From Owenia fusiformis (lineage: Eukaryota; Annelida; Polychaeta; Sabellida; Oweniidae): a stretch of 64,000 nucleotides of DNA. Each line of letters begins with the position of its first letter. Position 1 is the first letter of the stretch. Positions 10,547 to 21,891 of this stretch are shown here, one piece after another. A program made the position numbers and the translations under genes. The notes below the pieces were generated by a model, which was given only the letters and a program-made list of their open reading frames with translations, made no database searches and was not told the origin of the DNA. The stretch covers positions 2,880,109 through 2,944,108 of the forward strand of contig CAIIXF020000003.1 in the NCBI GenBank assembly GCA_903813345.2, in the 5' to 3' direction.

Positions 10547-11674
10547 TTTTAAAATATATTTCATGCAGTAAATATACATGTAGAGCCAAACATGTGATTC
10601 TATGTAATATTTTCATTATGTACCAGTAGAGACATACTGTATGCCATATTATATAATTAGAAGCAAAATAACCATGAAAATATGTCAATGCTGCAACCTT
10701 GGCTTAAATACACTTATTTTCAACACACGAGATTGCGTTTTCACTAGCCGAGATGCACTAAAATTAAGTTTTCTCAGCTAATACTCAACCAACATCCACA
10801 ACTTTTACACTATAATATAGCTCTGGTTGAGTCCTCGGATTTTAAAAACTATTATAAATATAGTAATGTAGATCCTGGGCTGTGATTTGTCCCCATCCCC
10901 ATTTTCGATATTTCATTTAAAAGCATGTAAGAGTTGATTCCTACAGACAGTGATATAACAGTGAGATGGCACATTTTTCATTGCACGTGTTTCAGTTCTA
11001 TTGTGTTAAATTGGCTTGATACATACAAGCAAGACATCAATTAGTGATACTGTTAGTGACCTATTACATATGTATTATGCTTATAGTAACATTACTATCA
11101 GATCATTTGCAGACCTAATTTTGTGAATCATCATCCTAAATGTGGCTTATAATGTACCTTACAAAGCCGCTAATGTATTTGTGATTATTGTAATAATTTG
11201 AAATAAAGAAATACAATATAAAAAGTGATACTGTAAGTAAGTGGGGTGCATGCATGTGGGGTGCATGCTCTCATTCAAAGTCCAAGCGTGCTGATCCTAG
11301 CTACTGAGGTGACCTGAGATGGCTTGGGTCAACTTGTAGAGTCTTTGGTGATGTTCACTGGCCAGTTGGGAGCATTTTTTCGCTGAAACACTGAATCACT
11401 TCTGCTTTGATTTGTTGTAGCTAAAGTCATTATTCACTTTTTGATCACTAATTAGTTTTGGTATATTTTGCTTGGTTTTAGTTTGTGAACATATAATGGT
11501 ATTTGTAACTATTTTGGACTAAACTTTGAAATTACCAATAAAATTAGGAGTATTAAGGAATCGATTTATTCTTTACAATTTTTGATTTATCGAATCTACC
11601 GAGCAATGCAACGACACATATTGCATAACCAGTCCTCGGTATGGAAGCAAGTATTTGGGTCTTGTTAACCCAGG

Positions 11675-11842
11675 TGTAAAAGGGTGGGAGGTCCTATCAA
11701 ATTATGGTCCTACTCTACATTTATTTATATGGTGACCTCGATACAACTCTTTCCCTCATTATCTTATAATACGCAATCAGGGCCAATAAGGGCCGTTAAG
11801 AAAGGGAACCATAATCCCTGGGGGACCATCATTTCTTTCACA
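11675..11842. mobile_element. CCGG-flanked MITE, copy 1 (unit A)
   Basis: A 168 bp element with imperfect inverted ends TGTAAAAGGGT / CTTTCACA, flanked by cagg and ccgg. It is the orthologue of 52687-52851. A third copy (59694-59858) has an empty site in unit A. Confidence 0.6.
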
Positions 11843-12325
11843 CCGGCTTGCGGGATATGCTTATAAACTAATACACAAGGGTGCAAAGTGCTCCTATTCC
11901 CTCGAATAAGAGGATAGGAAACATCATTTCGCCCAAACAAAGCAAAGGTGGAAATTGAGCAAAGGGATACATTTAAAACAAAACAGGTGTAATGCCTGAC
12001 TAAAAGAATTTTTTATTCCATGAAAAAAACTTTGTTTTTCATTCATGTACAAGATAAATGCATCCGGTGGTCATATGGCAACCAAGAAATGAGCTTCCAT
12101 ATAGAAAACGGGTCTCGTCACAAAAATGGTGTGCTACAGAGCCAGAATTGTGCCGAAGATTAATAAAAAATGTTCTTATCTCAAATTCGTCCTTTTGAAA
12201 GGATCAATTGTAAGACATAAGCCATGGGTAATTTGAAAAAGGTCTCTTTATGTTTTGTAAACAAATAATCAAATATTAGAAAATCTGTGATAAGATCCCT
12301 TTTCCAGTAGAATGTCTCAAATCTT

Positions 12326-12615
12326 ATATATACACGAGTTTCACTATCATATCACGTCTGTGACAACAGGTTCCGTTTCTTCATTTTTCTGCTCTTTCCT
12401 TTTTGTCATCATCCCCGCCCATGGGATTTCCTTGATTCAGTGATTTGGAATTAAGAATATATGTAAACCTTTTGTATTTTATATTATATCTATTATTTCA
12501 TTTATGTTATATTATTTAATTGCCGCTAATGTTGCAAAACTTTGGCAATCAGCTAACCTTGTACATCTATGTTTTTATTTGAAATAAATCGATAACATGA
12601 AAAAAAAAAAATCTT
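12326..12615 (+). mobile_element. Poly(A) retro-insertion downstream of CAP-A stop
   Basis: A 290 bp stretch absent from unit B (53330-53336 holds the empty site). It is flanked by the direct repeat aaatctt (12319-12325 and 12609-12615). It ends in AATAAA...a-run on the plus strand, as expected of target-primed retroposition. The source could be a 5'-truncated LINE 3' end or a processed transcript; no coding is seen. It inserts 51 bp beyond the CAP-A stop codon and is antisense to that gene. Confidence 0.8.
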
Positions 12616-12665
12616 GAAATGAGCAATGATACCGAATGGTGATTTTGAATTTTAGCGTCCAAATA

Positions 12666-15600
12666 TTACAATCGCTTTAAAACATTTGTTCGGTACTGTC
12701 CATTGTTCCCCGGGGATAAATATCTGCACACAACATATGTACCCTGTGTTGATTCATTCAGGCCACAGCCGACTTCGGTTGTAGTTTTCCAAACAACCTA
12801 GGGGAAAAAAGCATCACACGTTCTAGTTTACTTAGAGAATCTAGTCTTCATTTTGTCTAAAGCCTCGGTCATAGTTGCTTTGCAGCTGGTGTGTGTCGAC
12901 CGAGTGATCCTGAGCCCTATCTGACATTGATAATATGAATATTTAAAGTATTCAATCAAACAGCTTAAAATGTTGATAGACTAATCGATCCTATCTGTAT
13001 GGAGCAATCCATTTGTATTGACTGCATAAGAAACTCTCCCTCAAGTATTTGCACAGGGATTCATAAGCCAATCTCCAAAATCCATTTGAGATAAAACAGA
13101 CCTATACTACGAACTTCGTATTTTATTTTAGATCAAGAGAGTTGACATATTGGACAAAAATACAGTTTTAAAAGCTAGAAATGGGTATGCATTTGAACTA
13201 CATTTCGGAGATTTTTTACTAATAGTCAATGATTTGTAACACCCTAGTCTATAGCGAGGCACGGGCACGTTTTCTTAACCGAGAGACGTGTTATTCCTGT
13301 ATAATTTTTAGCCACATGATATCTGATTTACTACTATGTTTAATCAGTCATAAGTTCATTCTGTATAGCCTACATTAAAAAGTATTTTTCCCTGTTTTCG
13401 CTTTGTGGTCTTTGTCAAGAAAACTAGGCCGGTCGTAGAGACGCACTAGGGTTCATTGTACGCCTGTGAGGCGACCATAGTTTTTATGCCTATTCAAAAT
13501 CAAAATACGCAGCACCAAGGCAGTTGCAATTGCAAATGTAACTGCTAAAGTATTTGACCGTTCAAATTCTAAAGCGACCATAGGAATATTACCAAATACT
13601 GTAGTATGACCACACACTCTACACTATGGAACTGTATTTCCGAGGAGATTATTAAGAATTAGGTCCATAGGGCAATATTCCGTATTTGCAATTAGAACAT
13701 AAAACATACTTGCGTGAAGTGCCCGGTTACTCCTCCCCCATTACCAGCCGATGTATCATAATTCCAGTTTGGTTCTTCGGCATACCTGAAAAATCAATGA
13801 AGAATTAACTGCGAGTCAAATAAATTAAGAACATGTTCCCTAGGATGTACATGGTGTTTGGTGACACCCCCTTTATATTAAATATGAAGCATTGACATTC
13901 TATAAAATGTTATATATATAGAGATTATCCTATATGAGGTTCAGGATATTGGGATTATCCCGAGGCCAATATAATATATCTGCCCGAGGGCCGTAGGTCC
14001 CTCGGGCAGATATATTTTATTGGCCTCGGGATAATCCCAATATCCTGAACCGACTGTAGGATGATCTGTTTATCCCATACCAATCGATTTGTTCAATTCA
14101 GTGTTCCAACCAATCGTGGAATTATTTTTAAATATTCATGTCCAGTTTTTTATTCTCGTCCGTAGCCGGATTTTCCTGTTCAAATATTTGATTGTTAAAG
14201 GGCATACTGCTCCTTCCCTTCTCTAAAGCATCAAACAGATCGCGATTGTTTGCGTTTTTCTCCATTGTCGTTTACAGTATGCGAACGTTACAAAAAGAAC
14301 CAATACGGGAACAGCGATTATGACGTAGCGGGCAGATAAACTATATCTGCCCGCTCGGAGCGGGACGTAAAGCTATATCTGCCCGCTGATGAAAATATAA
14401 GTTTTTACAATCCGGCTTTATGTACCCGTAACACGTCCAAGTATGGGATAAATAATGTTATACCTCAATCAAGGGGAACAATACTAGAGGTTTTCTTGAT
14501 TTCCAACGCCTTACCTGTGCCAAAAGAGGTGATTTCGCAGGGATGCAAACTTATTTATTCCAATGGTCACTAGTATCACACCGGAATAGCCTGACAACTG
14601 ATACCGTTGTCACAAATGGCGGGCATTACGTCGCTTTAACTCTTCAATCCCTTGGGCCTTGTTTCATGGGACCTTATCGTCGCTAATTCGTCGCATGCAT
14701 TAAGTTCTTGTGATGATATATCATATTAAATCCCAATTTAGATCAAATTGGGTCGTAAAACGCAAGAATATAGCGTCTTTGATAATGTCAATGACAACAG
14801 AATCTGATTTTTAAATAATTTACAATATGCCGTTGTCTTTGTGTATTATTTAAAATTCAGATTCTTTTGACATTGACGATATCGAAGACGCTACGACTCA
14901 ATTTGATCGAAATGTGGATACCATATGATACATAATCACAACAGCTGATTACATGCACAGAATTAGCGACGATAAAGTCCCATGAAATGAGGACCAAGTG
15001 ATTAAAGAGTTGAAGCGACGGTTATGTGATAGCGGTATCTGACTTTAATGTTGTCAGGCTATTCGGGTGTGATAATATATAAAAATGTGATATGCATTTC
15101 CTTACATAACTAAACTTTTACTATTTATTTCTATGGCCACTATTATGTATAAAAAAATGATATGCATTTCCCGTACCCTACATGTATGTACATCTAAATA
15201 TCAATATCATCTTAGTATTCATTTTCAATAATTGGAAGCTCTATGTACACTCCACAGTTTCACTTGGATATTCTATTCACTTAATTTTTGCTCAGTTGTT
15301 TGGATAATTTTATAATTTATGAGGATCAAACCGTTACTCCCCCTGTACATATTCTTCATCGAAATTATCGTTGTAATACTCTAAATATTGTAATATGTCC
15401 TGTGGATAAAACAATATACAGTGCGTATCAAAAAAACGCAACAGATTGTTATCTCGGAAAAGCACAAAAAAAGTAATAACAGCATTGATTTCATTCAATG
15501 TACCATAAAGCAACGTTTCTCCTCTTAACAATGATATATAATTCATTGAAATTCGGTCATGGTTGGGCGAGTAATCATTCCATTTGCAAAGTGGGCCAAA

Positions 15601-18600
15601 TTAGCTTGGGACCAAGTTACAAACATCGCAAAAGTCAGTGTACGGAGCCCGATGCAAAATTGGAAGAAAACATAAAACCAATGCTGACTGCATCCTTTTC
15701 ATTCAATGTACCAAAAAGCCAAATTACTCCTCTTTGCAATGGAGTATGATTCATTCACAGGGAGTCATGGCTGGCCAAATAATCATTAATTTTGCAAAGT
15801 TGGGCAAAATTCAACCCGGACCCAAGTTTTAAACATTGCAAAAGTAAGGGGCTATTGAATGAAGGTGTGACAGGTGTGGCGTCGACAGTAAAGACTGTTC
15901 ATACTCATACTCTTGCAAGAATTCATCCTATACCCCTCCAAATAGCCACCACTTCCTTGCACATAAAGATGGGCTCATCTGTCCACGTCATGCATGGTTC
16001 AGCCCTGAGTCATCTGTGGGTTAAAGCAGAGAAAAGCAGCCCGTGGGCAATTCTTTCTCGAGGTTTTGCAATATCTGGTGGAGGAACTATGAGCATAGAT
16101 GCTCCTGAGATAGCTCGAAAGAAAAAGTCACAACAATTCAAGTAAGGGGAACTTCCATTGGCACTTATATAGCCCTTGCACTGATTTTTGCAACATCTAA
16201 AACTTGGTCCAGAGCCGATTTTGACCCGCAAATGGGAGGATTTCACACCCAACCATGACCACATGTGAATGAAGGACATATCATTGCAAAGAGGAGAGAC
16301 GTGGCCTTATGGTACATTGAATGAAATTGATGTAGTCATCACTAGTTTTGTGATTTTACGAGATAAGTACATGTTGCGTTTTTATACGCCCTGTACAGTA
16401 TCAATGCCTAGAAAAGGAAGATAAAAGTACCAAACTAGTCAATACCATTTTACAGAAAAATCGTTCGACATCTATTCTAAATCTTGGAGTAAAAAAAGAG
16501 CGATACTTACTATTCTACCCCACCACGTGACAACATCGAAAGGGATACAGGCTTCATTAAAGGTGAAAATAGAGCAGATATTCTCTAGCTTTGTCTATAT
16601 GTTTTTTGGTAATGATACACTGTAAAGTGCTCGATGGATTTGTACAATGTATATAGTAGGACACTTGGCATGTAAAATCTAGTATTCCTCAAAAAATATG
16701 GAAATAACCAAACGTCTTCTACTTAAAATTTCACTGCATCACTTCTAAAGGGATGTTGTTGACTAAAGTATGGTGGTAGGGGAGAATGTTTATGTGTCGT
16801 GCCCTTACCACGCATCGACGGCTGCTTTACATGGATCATGTTTTCCAGAAGTAGAGGCCCAGTATATGTTCTCCCCTGTGGAGCCATGTTGAAGCCCTCC
16901 TAATGAAGGGAGGTAATCCGCCCATTGTTTTGCCTCACCCGCCAATGTATAATTGTACGTTAAACGAGGTGTATTCTGGTGTCTATCTCGGTACATGTTG
17001 TGTGTCTCAAGACAACTAGTATCAAAGTCTGAAACCATAAAGATTTCAAGTTTTAGATAATTGTTTGTGAGATCATGACTTGATGACTCAAAAATACAGC
17101 TTTAAAAGTGCAGAAAACGAGACGCAACTGTTTTTAAATTATACTTAATCAAAATGTACTATCACAATTCGATCAAAAGATGACTGAATTCCCCAAAGTG
17201 AAAACTATCGAGTTTTACAATAATGTGTTATTTTCAATAAGGATGGTTCTTATCATTCGGGAGAATTAAAACATTCCACCGATTTTTGGACTTTTAATCC
17301 GTAATAAATCACCAATCTATAATATTTTGCTGAAAACCTCATTTTTTTCTGAAAAACTCAAGTTGAACGAATCTCAACAAGTAGAATCCGGTTGTATAGT
17401 ATTGCTAAAATCCATGTTTGAAAGTTAGTATAGGGTTCTTAAACGTGACATTAAAGCTTAACTAAGGTCTTCTGACATTTTGTTCAGTATTAATTTGGCA
17501 CTATCTCTGAAATGTAAACCCAACTTTCAAATATCTTGAAATTTCTTGACAAATTCAATATTCTCCATATTTGATTATGTATCTCACATAATGAAATAGG
17601 ATTACATATTAGGGATATGTTCTTACAAAAGTTACCTTTTTAAACCATACCCAACAACAATTTGTTTGGTAGTTTTAGGTCAATCCAAGACACGCCCCTT
17701 AATAAGAATTAATTAACATTAAAAACCTCGATAAGCATGCGTTGATTATTCTGACAAATGAACAATTTACATACCTGGTCCAGGGCCACATTGTAGCTCT
17801 TCGGGAGACCATATCTTTGTAGAGCATGTTAAATAAGCCAGTTTGCTTGCATCGTTATTACATGTCCAGACCTCTATATCGAAGCCGGGATATAGTTCCA
17901 CAGTTGCATCAATTGGCGTAGGCAATTTGTCTCGGACAAGACAGCTTTCTAGAAATATAGATAATTTGAGGTCAGCTAATTATCACTATTTAAATGACCA
18001 CTAAAAGATCGCCATAAATTCTCAGGTTTTTTTCTTAGCTTTAGACCTATTAGTGTCCTTTATGTTTCCTATCCATCTAACAATATCAATACTAGTTATT
18101 TATGAACGTTTTTATTTGGTTCTAATCATTGGGTTGGTGTACATTTCATCTTATTTTTCAAGTTCAATTGATTCTCAATACCCTATGTATTATTTTGATA
18201 CTTGAACTATTATGGTTATTTCAGTTTCACTTTTCTCGTCAATTAAAATCTAATACAACGAACCTGTCGCGAATGGGATTGGGGTTTCACATAATTTGCA
18301 AGCTGTGCTATCACCAATACGTTTACCTTGTGCTATCAGAATCCCAAAGTCCTTCCAAACTGCCGACTTTTTCGACTTCGATACCGGCTCAACTTATTTT
18401 CTTTTCTACATCCGTCATACTGATGATGCGCCCGATTTGCGAACGATGATGCAGGAAATTTACGAACCGGTATTACCAACCACATTTGATATGACAAAAT
18501 AAACTGAATGTTGTTTTGATATGCTTGGTTTAGTTTCATCGGTGATCTATGAGAACGAATTTTTATATATTGTTTTCATCCACTAATTGATATCAATATA

Positions 18601-19946
18601 TCATTATCTGCACTCATTTGCAACGCCCAATATATAAGGGTTATGTACTGGGAGATTTTGGATATGGGGTTTATCCAGAGGGAGATATGCATATCTACCT
18701 GAGGGACCGTAGGGACCGAAGGTAGATGTGCATATCTCACGAGGGATGAACCCAATATCCAAACCGACCGTACATAACTGCTTTATACTATACCAAGTAG
18801 AGTTTTCAGGGGCATATGGCCATTTCAATAGTCCAAGGTGTGAAAATAATTAATCATTCATACGCAAAGTCATTTTATTGCATTACCGGAAGCGGGAAGA
18901 TATGCACCGGAAGTGGGAAGATATGCACCGAAGCGGGAGATATGGCGGGAGATATGGAGGTTCTGGATATGGAAACCTCAAAATCAGGATACGGGATATA
19001 TCTTACCAACTTATCTCCCTAAAACTTGAATTGGCATAGGATAAGACATGATATCAACTCATGGATTAAAATGATATCACCTACCGAGCTCACCTTAGTT
19101 ATATTCATGAATTGAAATAGATATGGCGCAATCCTGAAGTAAATGGCTAGTATGTTAGTCCATGTAACGGTTAATTTGAAAGTTTCATTGACAATCAAAA
19201 CGATGGATTAATTATTCCACAAATCGGATCATAAAAGAACCAATATTAAGAATTCAACCAATCATGTTTCAAAGAATACGATTGATCTAATTTATCCTCG
19301 ACTTCTATTGTACCAAAGTCAATAAAGGCCTCTTTGATAAGCACATGTTATCATGCTTCAAACAAAGTGACACGGTCCAAAATATTTTGAAATAAACCAA
19401 TATTTGTTATGGTTACCCCCATCGGCCTGATAAAACCATTTAAAGCCAGAAAAGACTTGTTTAAATTTTGAATATAGATGGCTCTTATTATTTCCTGCTA
19501 TGTATATTTTTCTAGAAAGCATCCAAAATGGATACAATATTTAAGAAAAACAAACGATTTTCACAATTATGAATTTAATCATTTTCCCATTTGAATATTA
19601 AATAACCTCACCAACTGTTAACATAGTGGATATTTTGGTATTATATTATATTTAAGATCGTAAGGAATAGATTGGAATGTAACCTATACATGTTTCTTGC
19701 AAATTTTTCATAACCCTATTAAGCTGATTCTGCCTTTAAATGCAGGTGCCTTTTTCTTTTGTTATCTATAAAAATTGCTAATGGATGATACATCAATGAG
19801 GCAAGACGCCATATTTATCATAACGCTACTGTATGTCTTGTGCAACACAGTTTAAATAGAGATTAATAGTTTTACTTACCATCACTGGCAACGAAGTTTC
19901 CCGAGAAAACCACGAACAGCACGAAAACGCCAAAGCACTTGTACAT
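12666..19946 (-). CDS. Secreted CAP-domain protein with N-terminal sushi-like module, copy A
   Basis: Five exons on the minus strand: 19880-19946, 17775-17948, 16809-17028, 13710-13785 and 12666-12797, all with GT/AG borders and matching phases (1, 1, 2, 0), giving 222 residues. Exon 1 is a signal peptide (MYKCFGVFVLFVVFSGNFVAS). Exon 2 is a phase 1-1 module with four Cys, a central PG and a Trp before the last Cys, like a CCP/sushi domain. Exons 3-5 form the CAP domain: LETHNMYRDRHQ, LQHGSTGENIYW, WYAEEPNWNYD, GHFTQ/VVW and YVVCRYLSPGN. All four tetrad residues (His, Glu, Glu, His) are present. It ends shortly after this motif, as in GLIPR2/GAPR-1-like proteins, with no C-terminal Cys-rich domain. 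CAP proteins are mostly extracellular, with sterol/lipid-binding or defence roles; the substrate here is unknown. Introns carry a TIR element (15419-16393) and two hairpin repeats. Confidence 0.93.
13938..14051. repeat. Near-perfect hairpin, 53 bp stem (CAP-A intron 3)
   Basis: The arm ggttcaggatattgggatta... and its inverse differ at one position around an 8-nt loop (ccgtaggt). Next to the stem is 'aaccgactgta', as in the hairpin at 18660-18760. About 280 bp downstream is a cluster of 'ctatatctgcccgct' copies (14328-14388). Confidence 0.85.
14328..14388. repeat. Short repeated motif 'tatatctgcccgct'
   Basis: Two direct copies and one inverted copy (agcgggcagata) lie within 61 bp, separated by 'cggagcgggacgtaaag'. 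The arrangement is kept in unit B at about 55044-55105. Confidence 0.65.
15419..16393. mobile_element. TA-flanked long-TIR element (975 bp), CAP-A intron 3
   Basis: Ends CAGTGCGTATC and CGCCCTG lie inside TA/TA. Left and right ends are inverse complements over about 180 bp with divergence (sharing aaaacgcaac, ttcattcaatgtaccata, catggttggg). The TA target and CAGNGNGTAT...AACGCAAC ends suggest a non-autonomous Tc1/mariner-type element. Open frames inside are not protein-like. Confidence 0.8.
16511..16788. repeat. MITE-like repeat with ends 'ctacccCacca' (CAP-A intron 3)
   Basis: Ends tattctaccccacca and its imperfect inverse (tggtggtaggggagaat). A related copy at 32224-32490 shares 'ccacgtga', 'tagtattcctc' and 'ggaaata'. 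The unit-B copy is 57228-57505. Confidence 0.55.
18660..18760. repeat. Hairpin repeat (CAP-A intron 1)
   Basis: Arms ggatatggggtttatcc... and ...aacccaatatcc pair imperfectly around 'gagggaccgtagggaccgaa'. The flank 'aaccgaccgtacataactg' matches the 'aaccgactgtaggat' flank of the hairpin at 13938. About 125 bp downstream are tandem 'gcgggaagatatgcaccg' copies (18885-18957). Confidence 0.75.
18885..18957 (+). repeat. Short tandem 'gcgggaagatatgcaccg' repeat
   Basis: Two full and two shortened copies of an 18-bp G-rich unit, about 125 bp from the hairpin. The same cluster is in unit B at about 60328-60400. Confidence 0.7.
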
Positions 19947-20926
19947 GATTGTTGGTTTGCTGAGCTGAGCAATGATTCCTTATTGTTGGTCTCATGTATT
20001 TATACCGTAACCACATATATACATGCATGATCAACAAATCAACGTGACGCATTCAAATGCATGAATTAATGAGTTAATGATAAATTATTTTTGTCAGTAT
20101 TCTTATTATTAGACTCCAGATAAAACCTGGGATATATTGTTTTTACTTCTTATCACTACAATGTATTCTAATTTCATTGTTTTCACTCATCCATTTCTAA
20201 GAATGTCGATATCGACAAATTGCATTAAATTATCTTCTCTCTTTAATTTTCTTTTATTCTTTAGCACTATCAGACGGTCCTGCAAATGCACCTACTCTCA
20301 AAGAATCGGTCAAAATTGAAAAAAAATTCCAAGTAATGTCAGTTTGTTATCGTAATGCCCCTCCCCCTGCCCCTCCCTCGCATGTCCGTCACTTGGACAT
20401 GTAGCTAATTAGCATATACCATCAAACTTGACATGAACTCGAATCGCAAGGGAAACATCTCAGACCTAAAAAACTAAAATCTGGAGTCTGAAATTGAACT
20501 TGTTCTAACGCCACGTTTTCCTACACAGCAACAAATCAGCCTATTTTGACCTGTATAACTAAATAGGTCATCTATTTAGATCTTTCTTTTGACGCTGAAA
20601 TAAGAGGATGATAAATGGTCAGAAAACGAGTGTCAAAGGTCAATAGACAATACATAGTGGAAGTTAACTTGCTGGAAAACATGATATTGTTATTTCAAAA
20701 AATAAACATTACTCGTATTATCAAAATCCTCAGCTATCTCCAAGTTAATGTTAACCTAGATGAGGCGGCTTATAATTCCTAGCAATTATTAAATATTATG
20801 AAATAATATAGAAAAACGTTTTTGTTGCATACCCTCTGTAAAGAAAAAAAGGTGCATTGTCCCTTACCAATCATATATTTTTAATTTGTCATTATCATCA
20901 TACCAAACATTCAGATTTACCATGTA
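19947..20926. other. 5' flank of CAP-A
   Basis: Apart from the TATA box at 19997-20004 nothing is recognised. The first ~120 bp upstream of the gene is nearly unchanged in unit B; farther out, small insertions and deletions accumulate. Confidence 0.5.
19997..20004 (-). promoter_or_regulatory. TATA box of CAP-A
   Basis: TATAAATA on the minus strand, 51 bp upstream of the ATG at 19946. Transcription would start about 30 bp downstream, leaving a 5' UTR of only about 20-25 nt. The same box is kept in CAP-B. Confidence 0.75.
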
Positions 20927-21891
20927 CAGGGTGTCCAAAAAAGGCAACCCAAAGAAATTGCTATATCTTGGAAAATACAAATCCAATTGTGTTTTTTTTT
21001 CAGAAAAGAAAGAAAAGACTGTGTGTGTATGGCTCCTGTTGTTAGTTAGTTGCCCTTGATACCTGATCAAAAGACAGTTGTACTGGGAAAATACGAAAAA
21101 CGCAGGCATCATAAAAGGCATCATGTTTTACAACTAACCATCTACATGAGCTATATACAGGGTGTGAAATGGCGTTGTGCCCCCCTTCCACAGCATAAAC
21201 TTAGAAAGGTACCTACACATTATGTATGTCATTGGAAAGAGCATTCAATTCTGGATAAAATAAACCCTAGATGACCTAGGTCAGATATTGCTACATAGTG
21301 TCACATGCATTTGAAATGTACTATTGTAGTGCTCTATTTCATTGATTTTTGAGAAGTGGCTGACAGTAAAGTGTAGTGCCTTGTTTTATTTATTTAGACT
21401 AAAGCTAGTTCACAGTTGAAATAAAGATGACAAAACAACTTTTTGATGATGATAATCAGCAATATAGAGACAGAATAAGGTGTATTACATATAGAAAATG
21501 AGGGTGCTAGTTTCGTTACGAAGTATTAAAATCTCTTGAGAAAGACACAGCCCTTTTTCCTTCCCTTTTAGCTTCATATCCGGCTAGATTGGCAGCGGTT
21601 AAGGCTGCCCAAGGGGGTCCTACTCACTTTTAAAAGTAAGTTGAAAATATATCTTATTTTCCATAATGCATCTTCATCTTTTCACATGTTAACAACAATT
21701 AAATGCTCTTTCCAATGGTATATGGTATGTGTGTGTATCTTTCCTAGTTTATGCCGTGGAAGGGGGGCACAACGCCATTTGACACCCTTTATACTCAGTC
21801 TCTTCTTTCTTTTCGGAAAAAATGAACATAATTGAACCAGTATTTTTCAAGATATAGCGATTTCTTTGGGTTGCGTTTTTTGAACACCCTG
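20927..21891. mobile_element. TA-flanked TIR element with a second element nested inside (unit A)
   Basis: Ends CAGGGTGTCCAAAAAA and its inverse (TTTTTTGAACACCCTG) with TA flanks; TIRs extend past 'gcaacccaaagaaatt'. Removing the nested insertion 21158-21789 leaves about 330 bp, the size of the uninterrupted unit-B copy. Tc1/mariner-type by target and ends; no transposase. Confidence 0.82.
21158..21789. mobile_element. Nested TA-flanked TIR element (632 bp, unit A only)
   Basis: Ends CAGGGTGTGAAATGGCG and the inverse of CGCCATTTGACACCCTT between TA dinucleotides; TIRs of about 90 bp include 'ttgtgccccccttccac'. The unit-B copy of the host element (near 62915) is empty. Confidence 0.82.

Larger units (their letters stand above)
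10547..12665. other. Intergenic stretch between gypsy relic and CAP-A
   Basis: No exon is recognised on either strand. A plus-strand AATAAA in an mRNA-like context lies near 11202. The stretch contains the CCGG-flanked MITE (11675-11842) and the poly(A) insertion (12326-12615). The B equivalent is 51566-53385. A minus-strand AATAAA near 12014 (B: 53021-53026) is the likely shared poly(A) signal of the CAP gene. Confidence 0.5.

Noticed and set aside
14380-14400. 'ctgatga' next to 'gaaa'-like bases as a hammerhead ribozyme core
   Set aside because: No flanking stems with the required three-way layout could be drawn.
15792-16145. 117-codon frame in the CAP intron
   Set aside because: Lies within the TA-flanked TIR element 15419-16393; unit B has it shortened by a stop, and no protein family is recognised.
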